NCBI GenBank assembly: GCA_015680685.1
Contig: MNCI01017947.1
Coordinates: 129,901-193,900, forward strand
Direction of reading: 5' to 3'
Length of the DNA stretch: 64,000 nt
DNA from: Gnetum montanum
Taxonomy: Eukaryota > Streptophyta > Gnetopsida > Gnetales > Gnetaceae
Part shown: piece after piece, positions 46,198 to 57,378 of the stretch
Layout of the letters: each line of letters starts with the position of its first letter
Position numbering within the stretch: position 1 is the stretch's first letter
The notes under the pieces: model-generated
Told to the model about the DNA's origin: nothing
The model's database searches: none
What the model saw: the letters and a program-made list of their open reading frames with translations, nothing else
Translations under genes and position numbers: made by a program

Positions 46198-47127
46198 TGA
46201 TGAAGCATTAGTTGGCTGAGATATCATAGCTACAATGTTAGAGATGCTACATCATGCCTAAGTTGTAGCATCCTTGCCGATGCTTCTATGCTAGCTACTA
46301 CATTCTAGATGCTACATTGCCTCTATAATGTCGTAGCTACATCGATACATGGGATGATGTGTTGATGCATATTCATTGATACTATGTCTACCTCTGCCTA
46401 TAAATATGCATGCTCCCACTACATATTTTGCATCTTTTGTCAATAGAGTAGCTAAAGCCTTGCAATTTTATTCTGTAGTCTTAAAGAACAGTTAATAAGT
46501 GCCCGCAGTGTGGATCTAAGTTAGTTGTACATTGTCTTATTCGAGTGGCAATGTACCTAGACACATTCCATGAACGCCAATAAGATTGAGACTTAGATTA
46601 AATTTACTTTCCATGCAATTTATATTCCATGTACTTGATTAATATTTACATTTTCATGCATATTAATGAATTGATGGAATGAGAGTGATTAGTTTTGAGC
46701 GTAAACACATATTCACTTGGTAATCCCAGCAATGTTATTACTTGGTTCGCCTAGTAGCATAATGCTTAGTAATCCTAGTAGTGGATATGTGGGTTCAGGA
46801 CATGTACGGCAAGCTAGAAATGGACACTCATTGCCCATAGGCTAGTCTAGCATTTATCTTCCTGTTGTTAATTAGATTAAATAATTAATTTCTCTATTAT
46901 GACTAAGAGTATCATAAAGCCACAAAAACATCAACCATCATATGCCTCACTTTGGACTAAACCATATGTGACAAAGCTACCACTAGTCCAAGTGGGAAGA
47001 CGGCATCCTACGATCAATGCTTAATGATCTAGAAGCCAAACTAATCCCATCCATGGAATTCGACCAGATTGCACATGAATGCTTGTGATTTGTATGGTTG
47101 GGCATAGGGTGTACTTACTACTCATCA
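46198..47127 (+). repeat. 3' LTR of El-3
   Basis: 930 bp, TATA box at 46398-46406. It lacks the 50-bp doubling of the 5' LTR and has about 40 bases less U3. Confidence 0.88.
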
Positions 47128-49811
47128 TCTTTTTTTCACTCAAAATGTCATTTTCAATTTTCTAAATGTACCTTTCCATTTGGCCTTAAATTAAATTTGT
47201 AGAATAATCCCTCAAGTTATTATTACAGCTTCTCTTTTGAGTTAAGAATAGATGTAAATGTCATCACTAACAGCCAACTTAATATTATTGTTCAACATCA
47301 ATGGTCAATATCTTAAATAAATCTACTAAATAATCAGCCATCACAACATGTGCTTCACTACCATAAATCATTTTCCATACCATTCTTCAAAGTAACATAA
47401 TTTCTCAAATCTTAGCCACATCTTGTACTTCTTTTATTGACTCATAAAATCTTGTTCACTAATTTGATCTTATAAAGGTTCCATACTTCCCTGCAAACTT
47501 CTCCCTCTTTTGGGAATCCGAATTTCTAAATTTTCATATTATTACTAAGCTAATAATAATACTCATGAATTTCACTTAATCTTAAAAACCATTTTTTGTC
47601 ATATACTTCATTGCCCAATTGTCTATTATTTTCTATCCAAGATTTCTTTATAACTGTACCTTTAAAATATTTGATCATTTTGGATGCTATCTACAAAACT
47701 TAATCAAAACTCCAATTGGTAATTTAAAATCATGTTATGATACCAAATTGTCATACCCTAAATTTTTACTAGAAAGTAGTTGTACTTAACTCAAACAATA
47801 TGTAGCATTAAATACTTAAATTTCATAAATCAAAAAAATTAAATTATATAGAAATAACTTGATTAGTTAATTATAAGAATTTATTGAAAAAAATTAATTT
47901 AAAATATCAAAGTTCATGTGTCCTTAGAAGCACTAAGAGATTTCATAATTTCCTCATAAAGTATATCCATAACAAGCAAAAAATAGAATTTCATTATAAG
48001 GTCTTATAACAAAAATATATCATGGAAATAATATCTACCATAAATGCATTGTCTTCTTAGTCATTTTCAAAACTTAATTATGTCCAGCAACATCATTTTT
48101 TTCCTTAAGCCTAACTTAAACCTAAAACATTTGCATATACATATTTAGGAAGGGTTATACTATTCTAAAGTAAATAAAATAATCTTGATGCTACCTGAAA
48201 CAAAATGGAATAAGGTGTCTTACACAATACTAATTAGCCATAATTCATGAATATAAATAACTCTTATTCTCCAATGGTATCAAACATGTAATATTTGGAA
48301 ATTAGAATTACTCTAAGATTGGCACTATCCAATAGTTAATTTAATACCATCAAGATTACTAGGATTTACTTTGCCTCTCTTACCATCTAATTTGAAGATA
48401 ATGTGTAACTTTATAAACCTATTACCAATCCTACAACCATCTTAATTTCCTAGCATCCTAAACCATTATTAATTTGTATTCTAAACTTGAAACTCAAAAA
48501 CATCATACCTAAATTCCAAAAGCAAGGATCTACTCAAAGCTTCCAAATGGCCTCATCCAAACCTAAGGAAGAATAACCAAAGCATTAATGATACAGCATC
48601 AAATCTTATCTAATCTCTATTTGACAATGCACTTTATAAGAAAATATCACAAGATTTACCTTAAACATAGGGCATATCATGAGACAATTCTCTTCCTTAT
48701 GCTTATCCAATTAATATTCAATGTAGAAGTCAATTAAGCAAGGCCACTAAAAGGATGTTAGCCACCAAACCAATTAACAACACAATGAAGGTATGCCTCA
48801 TAACATTGCTTCTCTCATTAGTCATTCCAAGTTTATCATCATTTTACATCACTCAAAATTTCAAAAAGATTGGTATCTATTATTGTGTGAATTTGTTTAA
48901 CATCTATTCAAGTGATTTTACTAGTAAAAATCTCATAATTTAATAAGTTTCTTAACAACCAAAATAGTTGAGATTAATTTTTAATGTAACTTAATAAGCA
49001 TTATATTTTTCAATCACCATTACACTAATACATATGAGGTATACAACATAATAGGATTTATTTGCCATAGGTATACAAACCCATATGTCACAACTAGCCA
49101 AAATCGAAATTAGCCAAAATAAAAACAACAACTCTATAATAAAACAAAAAACCATCAAACTAGCAATAAAGTAGAAAACTAGTTATAACAAAAAAATTAC
49201 CCTTTTAATGATAGCAATGTTTTAAAATTGGTAGGAAAATACCAACAACAATATTATGCCAACATTAATAATATTATTCTACTGCTTATTTCAAGCTTGT
49301 AGATAGCTATGCTACTTAGACCAAGGAGATAAATGAAAAATGCCTCTATAGAGAGTAAATGAAAATTTAATATCATTGAATGAAAATGCAAAATATGAAG
49401 AACAAACAAGTCAATTTGCAATGAAAGGGTAAAATGATAGAGGGAGTTCCATCAAGTACATCCTTCATTTATACACCATACTAAGCTTTAAAAATGAAAT
49501 AAACACTTTATAATCTTAAATGTTTAATGAATTACAGAAAATATTTTTTGTGGTTCAATTTTTTAAAAAACAAATATATTTATAAACATTTTTTTAAAAA
49601 TTATTGAATTTAAGTAATACAAAATGCAACTTAAAAATTTTGAAGTTAACAAAAGTGGCATAAAAAATTTGACAAGTTTTCAAAAAATTTGTTGAAGGGC
49701 AAGGTTGCTAGTCAGATTCATACAATGTTATCCACTATTTTTGTTAGAGCATGTTGACACAACCCACTAAAATACTTTTCATTATAAAAGAGTCATTTCT
49801 GAAAAGTAAAG

Positions 49812-49967
49812 ATTATTACCCAGAGCCACACTGCTCATCCCACTAAGCAAGGTTCCAAGAGGGTTGTTATATGAGCAAAAGCCTAACCTCTTCAAGTGGT
49901 AGGGCTCAAGCTCAAATCCAAGTCTTTAACTTGAGAAACAAGCACTTTACCATCACTCCAAATGATA
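49812..49967 (-). repeat. SINE-like repeat A, R2 inverted copy
   Basis: Copy of 23275-23432. It is followed at 49990-50030 by an extra partial duplication of its A-box end (ACCATCACTTCAAATAATAG). Confidence 0.55.
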
Positions 49968-50525
49968 GTCCCTAACCTAGATCTTCAACTTGAAAAATAA
50001 GCACCTTACCATCACTTCAAATAATAGTCCCTAAAAGTAAAGAATTTAAATATAAAGCATTTGAAGCAATAGTAACATGGTATAAATTTAAAGCCATTGT
50101 AACAAAATCATAGTCTTTAAATATAAATCTATTACATTTTCAACAATAATGACAATTATTATTGTATTCCAATTTTCAATTATAATGCATGTATAAATGA
50201 CGCAAAATTTATCTTCAATACTTAATAGTTTCTTGTAATGACAAGTTGGTTTAATAAATACAAGGTTATGAGATTGAACTTTGGAATCTTAAAGTTGGTA
50301 TGAATGAATATATTTTATTTAATTTTTTGCTATTTTTAAGTGGTATTAGCTTATCAAAATTGAAAACAGAATGACTATCAAGAGGTGTATATGTGTGTAC
50401 GCGTGCACATGTGATTCTAAGTTATGAAGTTCTAAAAGTTCCAATTCAACTATTTATCTTGGGGTATACCTATGTTTCAATTATTTTGGGTTCCAACAAC
50501 CCACAAATTCAATTTATCAATAAAG

Positions 50526-50668
50526 TATTAGCCTAGTGGTAAGACTCTTAATTTGAAAAGTTTAAGTCATGGGTTCAATTCTAATGAGTAATACTAGGTT
50601 ATAAAGTTCTAATCAGATTATATATTTGGGGGGGTATCTATATTACAATTATTTCACAAGTCCAACAC
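50526..50668 (+). repeat. SINE-like repeat B, R2 copy
   Basis: TAGCCTAGTGGTAAGAC (A box) and GGGTTCAATTC (B box) are better preserved than in R1. The tail ends AAGTCCAACA, followed by CA repeats. Confidence 0.6.
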
Positions 50669-50999
50669 ACACACCCCACTTCCCCAAGGTCACAAATTCG
50701 ATTTTGATGGATTTTCTAATTTGACATACTATTATGCTTTTCTTAAGTTCAATGAAATCTAATTTGTTGCCATTGGAAGCTAAAGCAATGCATCAATGGA
50801 TGAAATAATAAATTTAGAACAAGCTTGGAAACTTGTTTTACAAATACAAAAGGATTTAGCTCTTCATAGTGATGAATGATGAAAAAGAACTCATGTAGTC
50901 GACCCCATATTGTTAGGATATGGCTAGGATGATGGTGATGATGATGATGTAGCTTAGAAACTTATTACAAAAAAAGTTTTAGAAAGATGGTAAAATGTG

Positions 51000-51390
51000 A
51001 TACAAATACAAAAAAAAAAATTAGTTTTACTGGCAAAATATTACAGGTAGTAGACGTAATGAAATGGAATATCTACATGCAACAATTCCAATATCCATAA
51101 GAGCACTAATTAGTAGAGCAAAAATGAGATCGCACCATCTTCAAGTTGAAATAGGAAGATGGATGAGCAACATGAAATATATCAACTACTACAAGTACTA
51201 GAAGATGGACATGTATTATTAGAATGTTGTAGAACCAATTTTTCAGAAGAAAATGACAAATCTCAAGTTAATCTTTGTATGAGCTATTTAAGCTACCAAT
51301 GTCAGTTGTAGGAAATTATATAGAAGACATGTTCAAGTTGTATGAATATTGGACATGTCTATTATACTTAGAATTTATTACTTCTAATGT
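51000..51390 (+). pseudogene. LINE ORF2 C-terminal fragment, R2 copy
   Basis: Duplicate of 24540-24960, more broken. Confidence 0.5.
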
Positions 51391-51725
51391 ATTTTGAACA
51401 AGTTCATTTGTATAACAAACTCTTTAGGTCTACATAGACGAAAGAAAATATCAATATCAGTTTCACTTTTAGTTTTAGTAATGAAAGTATTATGTTGGCT
51501 ATATGTGTAGGAGGTAAATATAATTATCTAGTTTTAGTTTTGACATCCCTCCCTCTCAAGATTGATTTACCTTAAAAAAAACATGTGCATGATTTATTTG
51601 ATAAAAATGTAAGCTTTATTTTTATGCATTACAATATTAATGTTCTAAATTAGAACTATATATAAAAAGTTATTTTCAATATGTTTATGGTACTTATTAT
51701 AACTTAATGCTTTGTGATAGGGATC

Positions 51726-53579
51726 ATGTTAATTGTTATATTTCTTTGTAATTTTTCTAGTATATCATGTTAGCTATGTGTTTTGGGGTGTGCTAATAAT
51801 AAAATTATTTAGGCTTTGACACCCCTTTCTACACAAAAAAAATTGTTAATTGTAATGATATTTATTTTCTAACCCTTGACAAATCAATTGTAATTGATAA
51901 TAAATCTAGTATGATTCGAATCATCTTGCAAAGAAGAAATATCCAAGCTATGAATGATGATGAGACGCGACCTGCATGTGCCACGATATCGCGTCTTCCC
52001 CTGCGATATCACGTACGCGATATCGCGGTCCGCCGCCATATCTATAAATAAGAGGCAGCACTCCCTTCATTTCCCAATCCTGGCTAGAAGTAGCGAAGCT
52101 TTGGCAGATTGATCACTCCAGAGTTAGAATTTTTCCCATGTGCCTGCAGTAGGAGTCCTAGAGTGAACGGCTCTTTATTCGTGCAGCTTGTAACCTGAAC
52201 CCAAGTTGTGTACGGCAATAAAGATGAACTTGATTGGATAAACCTTGCGGCATGTGGTTTTATTGTTGCTTATTTACTGCTTTCCTAGTGCGCACAAGTA
52301 CGACTTGATTACGAGCGTCTATGGACGTGCACGGCTAGTCAAGGAATCGGCTGCTTGTCGCAACGCATGAGTACGACTTGATTACGAGCATTGGCTGCTT
52401 GGTAACCCAGTAGCGTATTTTAGGATTCTGCGCTTGGTAATCCCAGTGGTAGTTCAATGTGTACGGCTAGTCAAGGAATCGGCTACTCATTGCTAGGCTA
52501 GAACGTGTGGTAAGTACAACTTAGTTATGAGCACCCACGGGTGTGTACGGCTAGATAAGGAATCGGCTGCTTATCACACTTAAGCTAAATAGGTGCCTCA
52601 GTACGACCACTTCAAGCACTTGCGTTACGTGTGGTGATCCCTGTAACGATTAGCATTTGGTAAGCCACAGTTGCATAGTTCAGGGTGTGTCCGGTAAGTG
52701 GGAACGGATGCTGACGCTAGTTAATTTAGACTTAGGACATTAGTTAGAGTTAGTTACTTTCTCAACCCTTTCCCCTGATAGCATAGAAGATAAACCGAAA
52801 AATACCAAAAAAATCACATACCTCAGACTTGCTTAACCATACATTGTGACACTTACAAGCAAGCCTGGGAAGACAACGAACGATTAACCCCAAGTGTTTC
52901 TTGTGGTATTAAGGCATTTAATCTGCGGAGTTCGACCGGATCGCTCGTGCACGCTCGTATTCGTATGGTTGAGTGTAGGAGTACCTCGCCACTCATCAAA
53001 TGATAAAAAAACTAATTTAGCTATAAAGCTAAGAGAATCATGATATTAATTACTAAGCTCTATCACACTGTATAAATTAATATTTGAGACAAGGCAACTC
53101 ATGTTAGAACAATCCCTACCCACACAACAAAGTAGATATGACCCATTAAACAAAAGGACATTAGAAATCCCTACCCACACAACAAAGTAGATATGACCCA
53201 TTAAACAAAAGGATATTAGAAAACATGGAATCAACAACCTTCGAATCTTAAAAAATGAGTGTATTATGCACTTGTAGTACCCCCCATCAACTGATTTGAA
53301 TATGCAACTACTTCTTGTTTAAGCTTGAAAATCTTTCATTTCCCTTTAATCAAGGTCGAGTAGTTGAGATCCCACTCGGATTTCGTTGCTACCACGGCTG
53401 GGACTTGGAGTTCAAGTGCCACATTGGAAAGCGGGGAAATAGGCCAGCAAGCCGCAAAGCAGCAGCCTTAAAAATCGAATATTATGCTCTATTGTTATTG
53501 TATCATTCCTATCCTTTTGAATTCGCCTGCAGAGAGGCGCCATCTTTTGAGCGCCAAATCCGAACAGGATAACATCATT
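51726..53579 (+). repeat. P2: upstream region of the GH3 gene, interrupted by a solo LTR
   Basis: 51735-51957 and 53004-53579 together match P1 (37565-38332). 53111-53165 is duplicated in tandem at 53166-53220 (55-bp unit, one C/T difference); P1 has one unit. Confidence 0.8.
51958..52998 (+). mobile_element. Solo LTR of the El-1 family with AATGA target-site duplication
   Basis: 1041 bp from TGATGAGACGCG to CATCA, flanked by AATGA on both sides (51953-51957, 52999-53003). P1 shows the empty site. U3 has the palindrome CGCGATATCGCG (52016-52027), TATA box CTATAAATA at 52042-52050. U5 contains three copies of GGCTAGTCAAGGAATCGGCT (52333, 52465, and a variant at 52549). It was left by recombination between two LTRs. 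It ends about 770 bp before the GH3 start codon, in the same orientation. Confidence 0.95.
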
Positions 53580-53767
53580 CCCAAAGATGGAAACAACACC
53601 AGCAAATCCAAGGCGGTGGATAAAAGAAATGATGTGGAAAATCCAGCGCTCTCACAGCAACTCTCGTCGTCGCGAGAGGAGCCTATAAATCCACTTCAAC
53701 TCTTCCAAACGAAAACAAAACTCATCACTGACTCACAGAGAGAGAGAGCATCGACAGAATCTCAGAC
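53580..53767 (+). promoter_or_regulatory. Core promoter and 5' UTR of the GH3 gene
   Basis: TATA box CTATAAAT at 53683-53690 in a CG-richer context. Transcription would start near 53715, giving a leader of about 50 bases with a GAGAGAGAG tract (53738-53746). The start codon context is ACATGG. This stretch is not duplicated in P1. Confidence 0.65.
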
Positions 53768-56700
53768 ATGGCTGCCTCCACAGAATTCCAAGCGTCCATG
53801 CTGGCGGCTGTTGCGTGGCTGCTGTTACTGACCGCGGCACAGGCGGACGGCTACGCCAAGTACAGAGATCCGAGGCAGCCGGTGGGGGCGCGGGTTCGAG
53901 ACCTGCTGCGGCGCATGACGTTGGAGGAAAAGATCGGGCAAATGACGCAGATGGAGCGCGCCAACGCCACCGCCGACGCCGTACACACGTACTTGGTGGG
54001 CAGCGTGCTCAGCGGCGGTGGCAGCGCTCCGGCGCCCAACGCGACGGCCGCGCAGTGGAGGGCCATGGTCGACTCCATTCAACGTGCGGCGCTGGGCACC
54101 CGCCTGGGCATCCCCGTGTTGTACGGCATCGACGCCGTGCATGGCCATAACAACGTCATCAACGCCACCATCTTTCCCCACAACGTCGGCCTCGGCGCCA
54201 CCCGCGACCCCGACCTCGTCCGCCGCATCGGTGCCGCCACCGCCGCCGAGGTCCGCGCTACAGGTATTTATTTATTCGTTTTGTTTCGCAGACGTCACGT
54301 TGGATAATATTTTTGCAAAATTCTCTCGACCAAATTATAGTTATATATTTAGTGCCATTTTTATTACTTCGCTCCAGTGGATCTCCTATTTCCTGTCTAT
54401 GATTTCTTGGCTGTTTCAAGTAATTGTTTGTGTTTGATGTTGAGAAACTCAGTTGGTTTCGAAGCATCTTGCTTGTAAATCTCATATGATTTGGAGCAGT
54501 TTTTACGAAACAAAATGCAGTTAAAAAATGGATGTTCCAATTCTACTAAGATTAGTCTCTTACTCGTGAATTAGTAATTGAAAACCGAGAACCAGATTTT
54601 TACGTACCGTGACTTTCGTAGGTCTTAGGTGTGATGTTGTCTCTGTGCTTACTATACTATATGTATATTCGTTGCGTCAGGTAAACATTAATGTCTGATA
54701 CTAAATTGAAAACTAAACGTTACTATTTGATATTAGAAACCGTTGTCGGGCTCGCAAATTAGATATTGCGATTCTGTAAATACTAGTCCCCTGATTGTGC
54801 GTTAGAAATTCAAGACGGAAAACTCGACTTCACAAGGTAATGCTCGATATTAAATTGAAAACTAAACGTTAGTGTTCGACATCAAAAAATAGATACCGCG
54901 GTTGTACTAACATTAGTCTTTTGTAATCGTGCATCAGAAACTTGAAAATTGAATGAATCTGTCAAACCACACCAGTTCAATCCGTCAGGAACTAAACCTG
55001 TGAACATTTATCCATAAACCAACAGCTCGGATCCCCTGACTTGGCGCTGCGTGATTGAATATCCCTGAAGAAAATCCGCTGCGAGATCGTAATCCAACGG
55101 CTAGACTTTCTGCTGGATTCCGTGGCGTAATACGATGTCGGATGCCTTGGTACTGATTCAAGACATTCAAAGGCATCCCTACTTAATCAATTAACCAACC
55201 ATTTCCTGAATTCGGTGCAGGGATCCCGTACGCGTTCGCGCCGTGTCTGGCGGTGTGCCGGGACCCGCGGTGGGGTCGGTGCTACGAGAGTTTCTCGGAG
55301 GATCCGGAGGTCGTGCGTTCGATGACGGATGCCATCGTGGGGCTTCAGGGGGAGCCACCGGCGGGCCACGTGGCAGGAAGGCCGTATCTCGGGGGCCCGG
55401 AAAACGTGGTGGCCTGCGCAAAACATTTCGTGGGCGACGGCGGCACCACCCACGGCATCGACGAAAACAACACCGTCGCCACCTTCGGCGACCTCGTCCG
55501 CATCCACCTCAGCCCTTACTTCGACGCCGTCCACAAATCCGTGGACACCATCATGATCTCCTACTCGAGCTGGAACGGCGTAAAAATGCACGCCAACGGC
55601 TTCCTCGTTAAGAGAATCCTCAAGGGCCTCCTCAAGTTTCGCGGTTTCGCTATCTCCGACTGGCAGGGAATCGACCGCATAACCTCCCCGCCTGGGGAGA
55701 ATTACACAGAGTCCGTGCTCCTGAGCATCAATGCCGGGCTCGATATGATCATGGTGCCGTACGATTACCCCGCGTTTTTTGAGACCCTGAAATCGCTGGT
55801 GCAGTCTGGGTTTATTAGTATGGAACGCATCGATGATGCGGTCACCAGGATTCTGCGTGTTAAGTTCAGCAGTGGCCTGTTTGAGAATCCCATGTCCGAT
55901 CCTGCCATGGATGCCCAGCTCGGCAGCCAGGCCCACCGGGATCTTGCCCGCGAGGCCGTCCGGAAATCGCTGGTGCTGCTCAAAAATGGCAAGCCTGGGT
56001 CTGGACCGCTGCTGCCGCTGTCGAAGAAGCCGGAGCGTAGGATCTTGGTCGCCGGAACTCATGCCAACAACATCGGGTACTGATCAAATCAAACCTTGAT
56101 ATTGATGTTTCTGATTTTATAAAGCTAAATTATATTTCTTCGGTAAATCACCCTACATGGATCGATTCTGGTGGATAACCTTGGTCAGTATACCGTTGTA
56201 GTTTCACGGGGCAACGCTGGTTTAAAATTCACGAGTGTTGGATATGAGTGAATAACTTAGTCACTGGATCGATTCTCGTGGGTAGGCAATGCTGATTAAA
56301 AAGTCAGTTTTAGTCGTTTTGGTTTCAGCTAGATTTTACCGAGTACAGATTCACTTGTTTGAATCCAGTGAGTAGGCAATGCTCACTGCAATTTGAATTT
56401 GAATTTGAGTTTTCAATTTAATTTTAGTGGGCAACACTCAGTTTTAATTCCACAAATCCAGTTTCAGTTCTTGTTGCATAGACTTTGTTCTGCAGTTGAG
56501 CTCTTGAACTTTTTTCTCTGCCGTTTTTCCTAATTTCTTGTAGTTTCTCCTCTTTTGAGGTGAGCTTTTCCCCTTTGGCTGTTAGTGTCTCCTTCTTTGA
56601 GACCTCTTCATCTTTTTTGACCGTCTCTTTTATCCCCTTTGTACTATTTTTTTTTTCTCTATTAATTAAATTTATTTTTTGGGTTCCGACACACCCCTTG

Positions 56701-57378
56701 TTTCATAGACGTCTTATTTTTTTAACACTGAATTATATTTTTCCTTTCTAATGAACAAAGTTAATTAAAAATACATACCTAATAATATAGGCATCCAGCG
56801 CACCAACATAACTATGAGTTTGAATTTTGTTTCCATTCAGGAATCAGTGCGGGGGGTGGACAATTACATGGCAGGGCGAGAGCAACAGGTCGACGGCGGG
56901 CACAACCATTTTGGAGGGCATCCAGGCAGCCCTTGGCTCACAAACGGAAGTAGTATTCCAGGAAAATCCAGACCCATCCTTCGTCAATAGCGGCAACTTC
57001 GCTTACGCAATAGTAGTAGTGGGCGAGCCACCCTACGCAGAAATGTACGGAGATAACGATAATCTCAGCATTCCGCTGGGCGGAGGCGACATTATTAACA
57101 ATGTCTGCGGGGGCGTCAAATGCGTGGTTGTTCTGATATCGGGACGGCCGCTTGTTGTGGAACCGTTTCTGGGCAGCATGGATGCATTCGTCGCTGCCTG
57201 GCTGCCTGGTTCTGAGGGTGCCGGTGTTGCAGATGTTTTGTTTGGGGATTATCCGTTCCAGGGAAAGTTGCCCAGAACTTGGTTCAAATCCGTGGATCAG
57301 TTGCCCATGAACGTTGGCGATCAGCATTATGATCCGCTTTTCCCCTTTGGCTTTGGACTAAATACCACCACCGCTTAA
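53768..57378 (+). CDS. Glycoside hydrolase family 3 beta-glucan exohydrolase / beta-glucosidase, three exons
   Basis: Exons 53768-54263, 55221-56076 and 56841-57378 (GT-AG introns) join in frame to 629 codons and a TAA, the usual length for plant ExoI-type enzymes, which trim beta-glucans and glucosides in the cell wall. Residues 1-26 are a hydrophobic signal peptide ending AQA. Next comes [17 protein letters not shown]. The catalytic nucleophile Asp312 is in GFAISDWQG, with Trp313 beside it. The acid/base Glu518 is in [12 protein letters not shown]. Trp457 (QCGGWTITW) would form the other wall of the substrate clamp known from the barley enzyme. KHFVGDGG (233-240) is present. The exons, especially exon 1, are far richer in GC than the flanks. 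Intact by eye; substrate preference cannot be told. Confidence 0.95.
54264..55220 (+). other. Intron 1 of the GH3 gene
   Basis: 957 bp, GTATTT...TGCAG, phase 1 (interrupts a Gly codon). AT-rich. It contains two to three degenerate repeats about 170 bases apart with AAATTGAAAACTAAACGTTA (54701, 54854) and ACTA..ATTAGTC words. No coding signal. Confidence 0.85.
56077..56840 (+). other. Intron 2 of the GH3 gene
   Basis: 764 bp, GTACTG...TTCAG, phase 2. It has short repeats of GGTAGGCAATGCTG / AGTAGGCAATGCTCAC and a pyrimidine-rich stretch (56500-56700). Confidence 0.85.

Larger units (their letters stand above)
40410..47127 (+). mobile_element. El-3: gag-only non-autonomous LTR retrotransposon, same family
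   Basis: LTRs at 40410-41450 and 46198-47127 (TGATGAAGC...CATCA). The primer site has two mismatches to tRNA-Asp. Inside are broken gag and linker, then directly the non-coding 3' module. No protease, RT, RNase H or integrase. Flanks CCTTT and TCTTT are compatible with a 5-bp target duplication with one change; the empty site is at 20605-20615 in R1. Confidence 0.88.
47128..51725. repeat. Unit R2, part 2
   Basis: Copy of 20605-25360. It includes the iMet-type primer-like site (47734-47746, minus) with LTR-like start at 47749, an inverted family A repeat at 49812-49967, a repeat-B tail at about 50426-50500, a full repeat B at 50526-50668, a LINE 3' end with (GAT/GGT)n at 50790-50952 and a LINE C-terminal fragment at 51000-51390. 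No intact gene. Confidence 0.75.

Noticed and set aside
53484-53831. 115-codon open frame overlapping the start of the GH3 gene
   Set aside because: It crosses the TATA box and leader in another frame; the first half matches the duplicated non-coding P sequence.
55187-56062. 291-codon open frame on the minus strand
   Set aside because: Antisense shadow of GH3 exon 2, caused by high GC; repetitive Arg/His/Val content and no domain.
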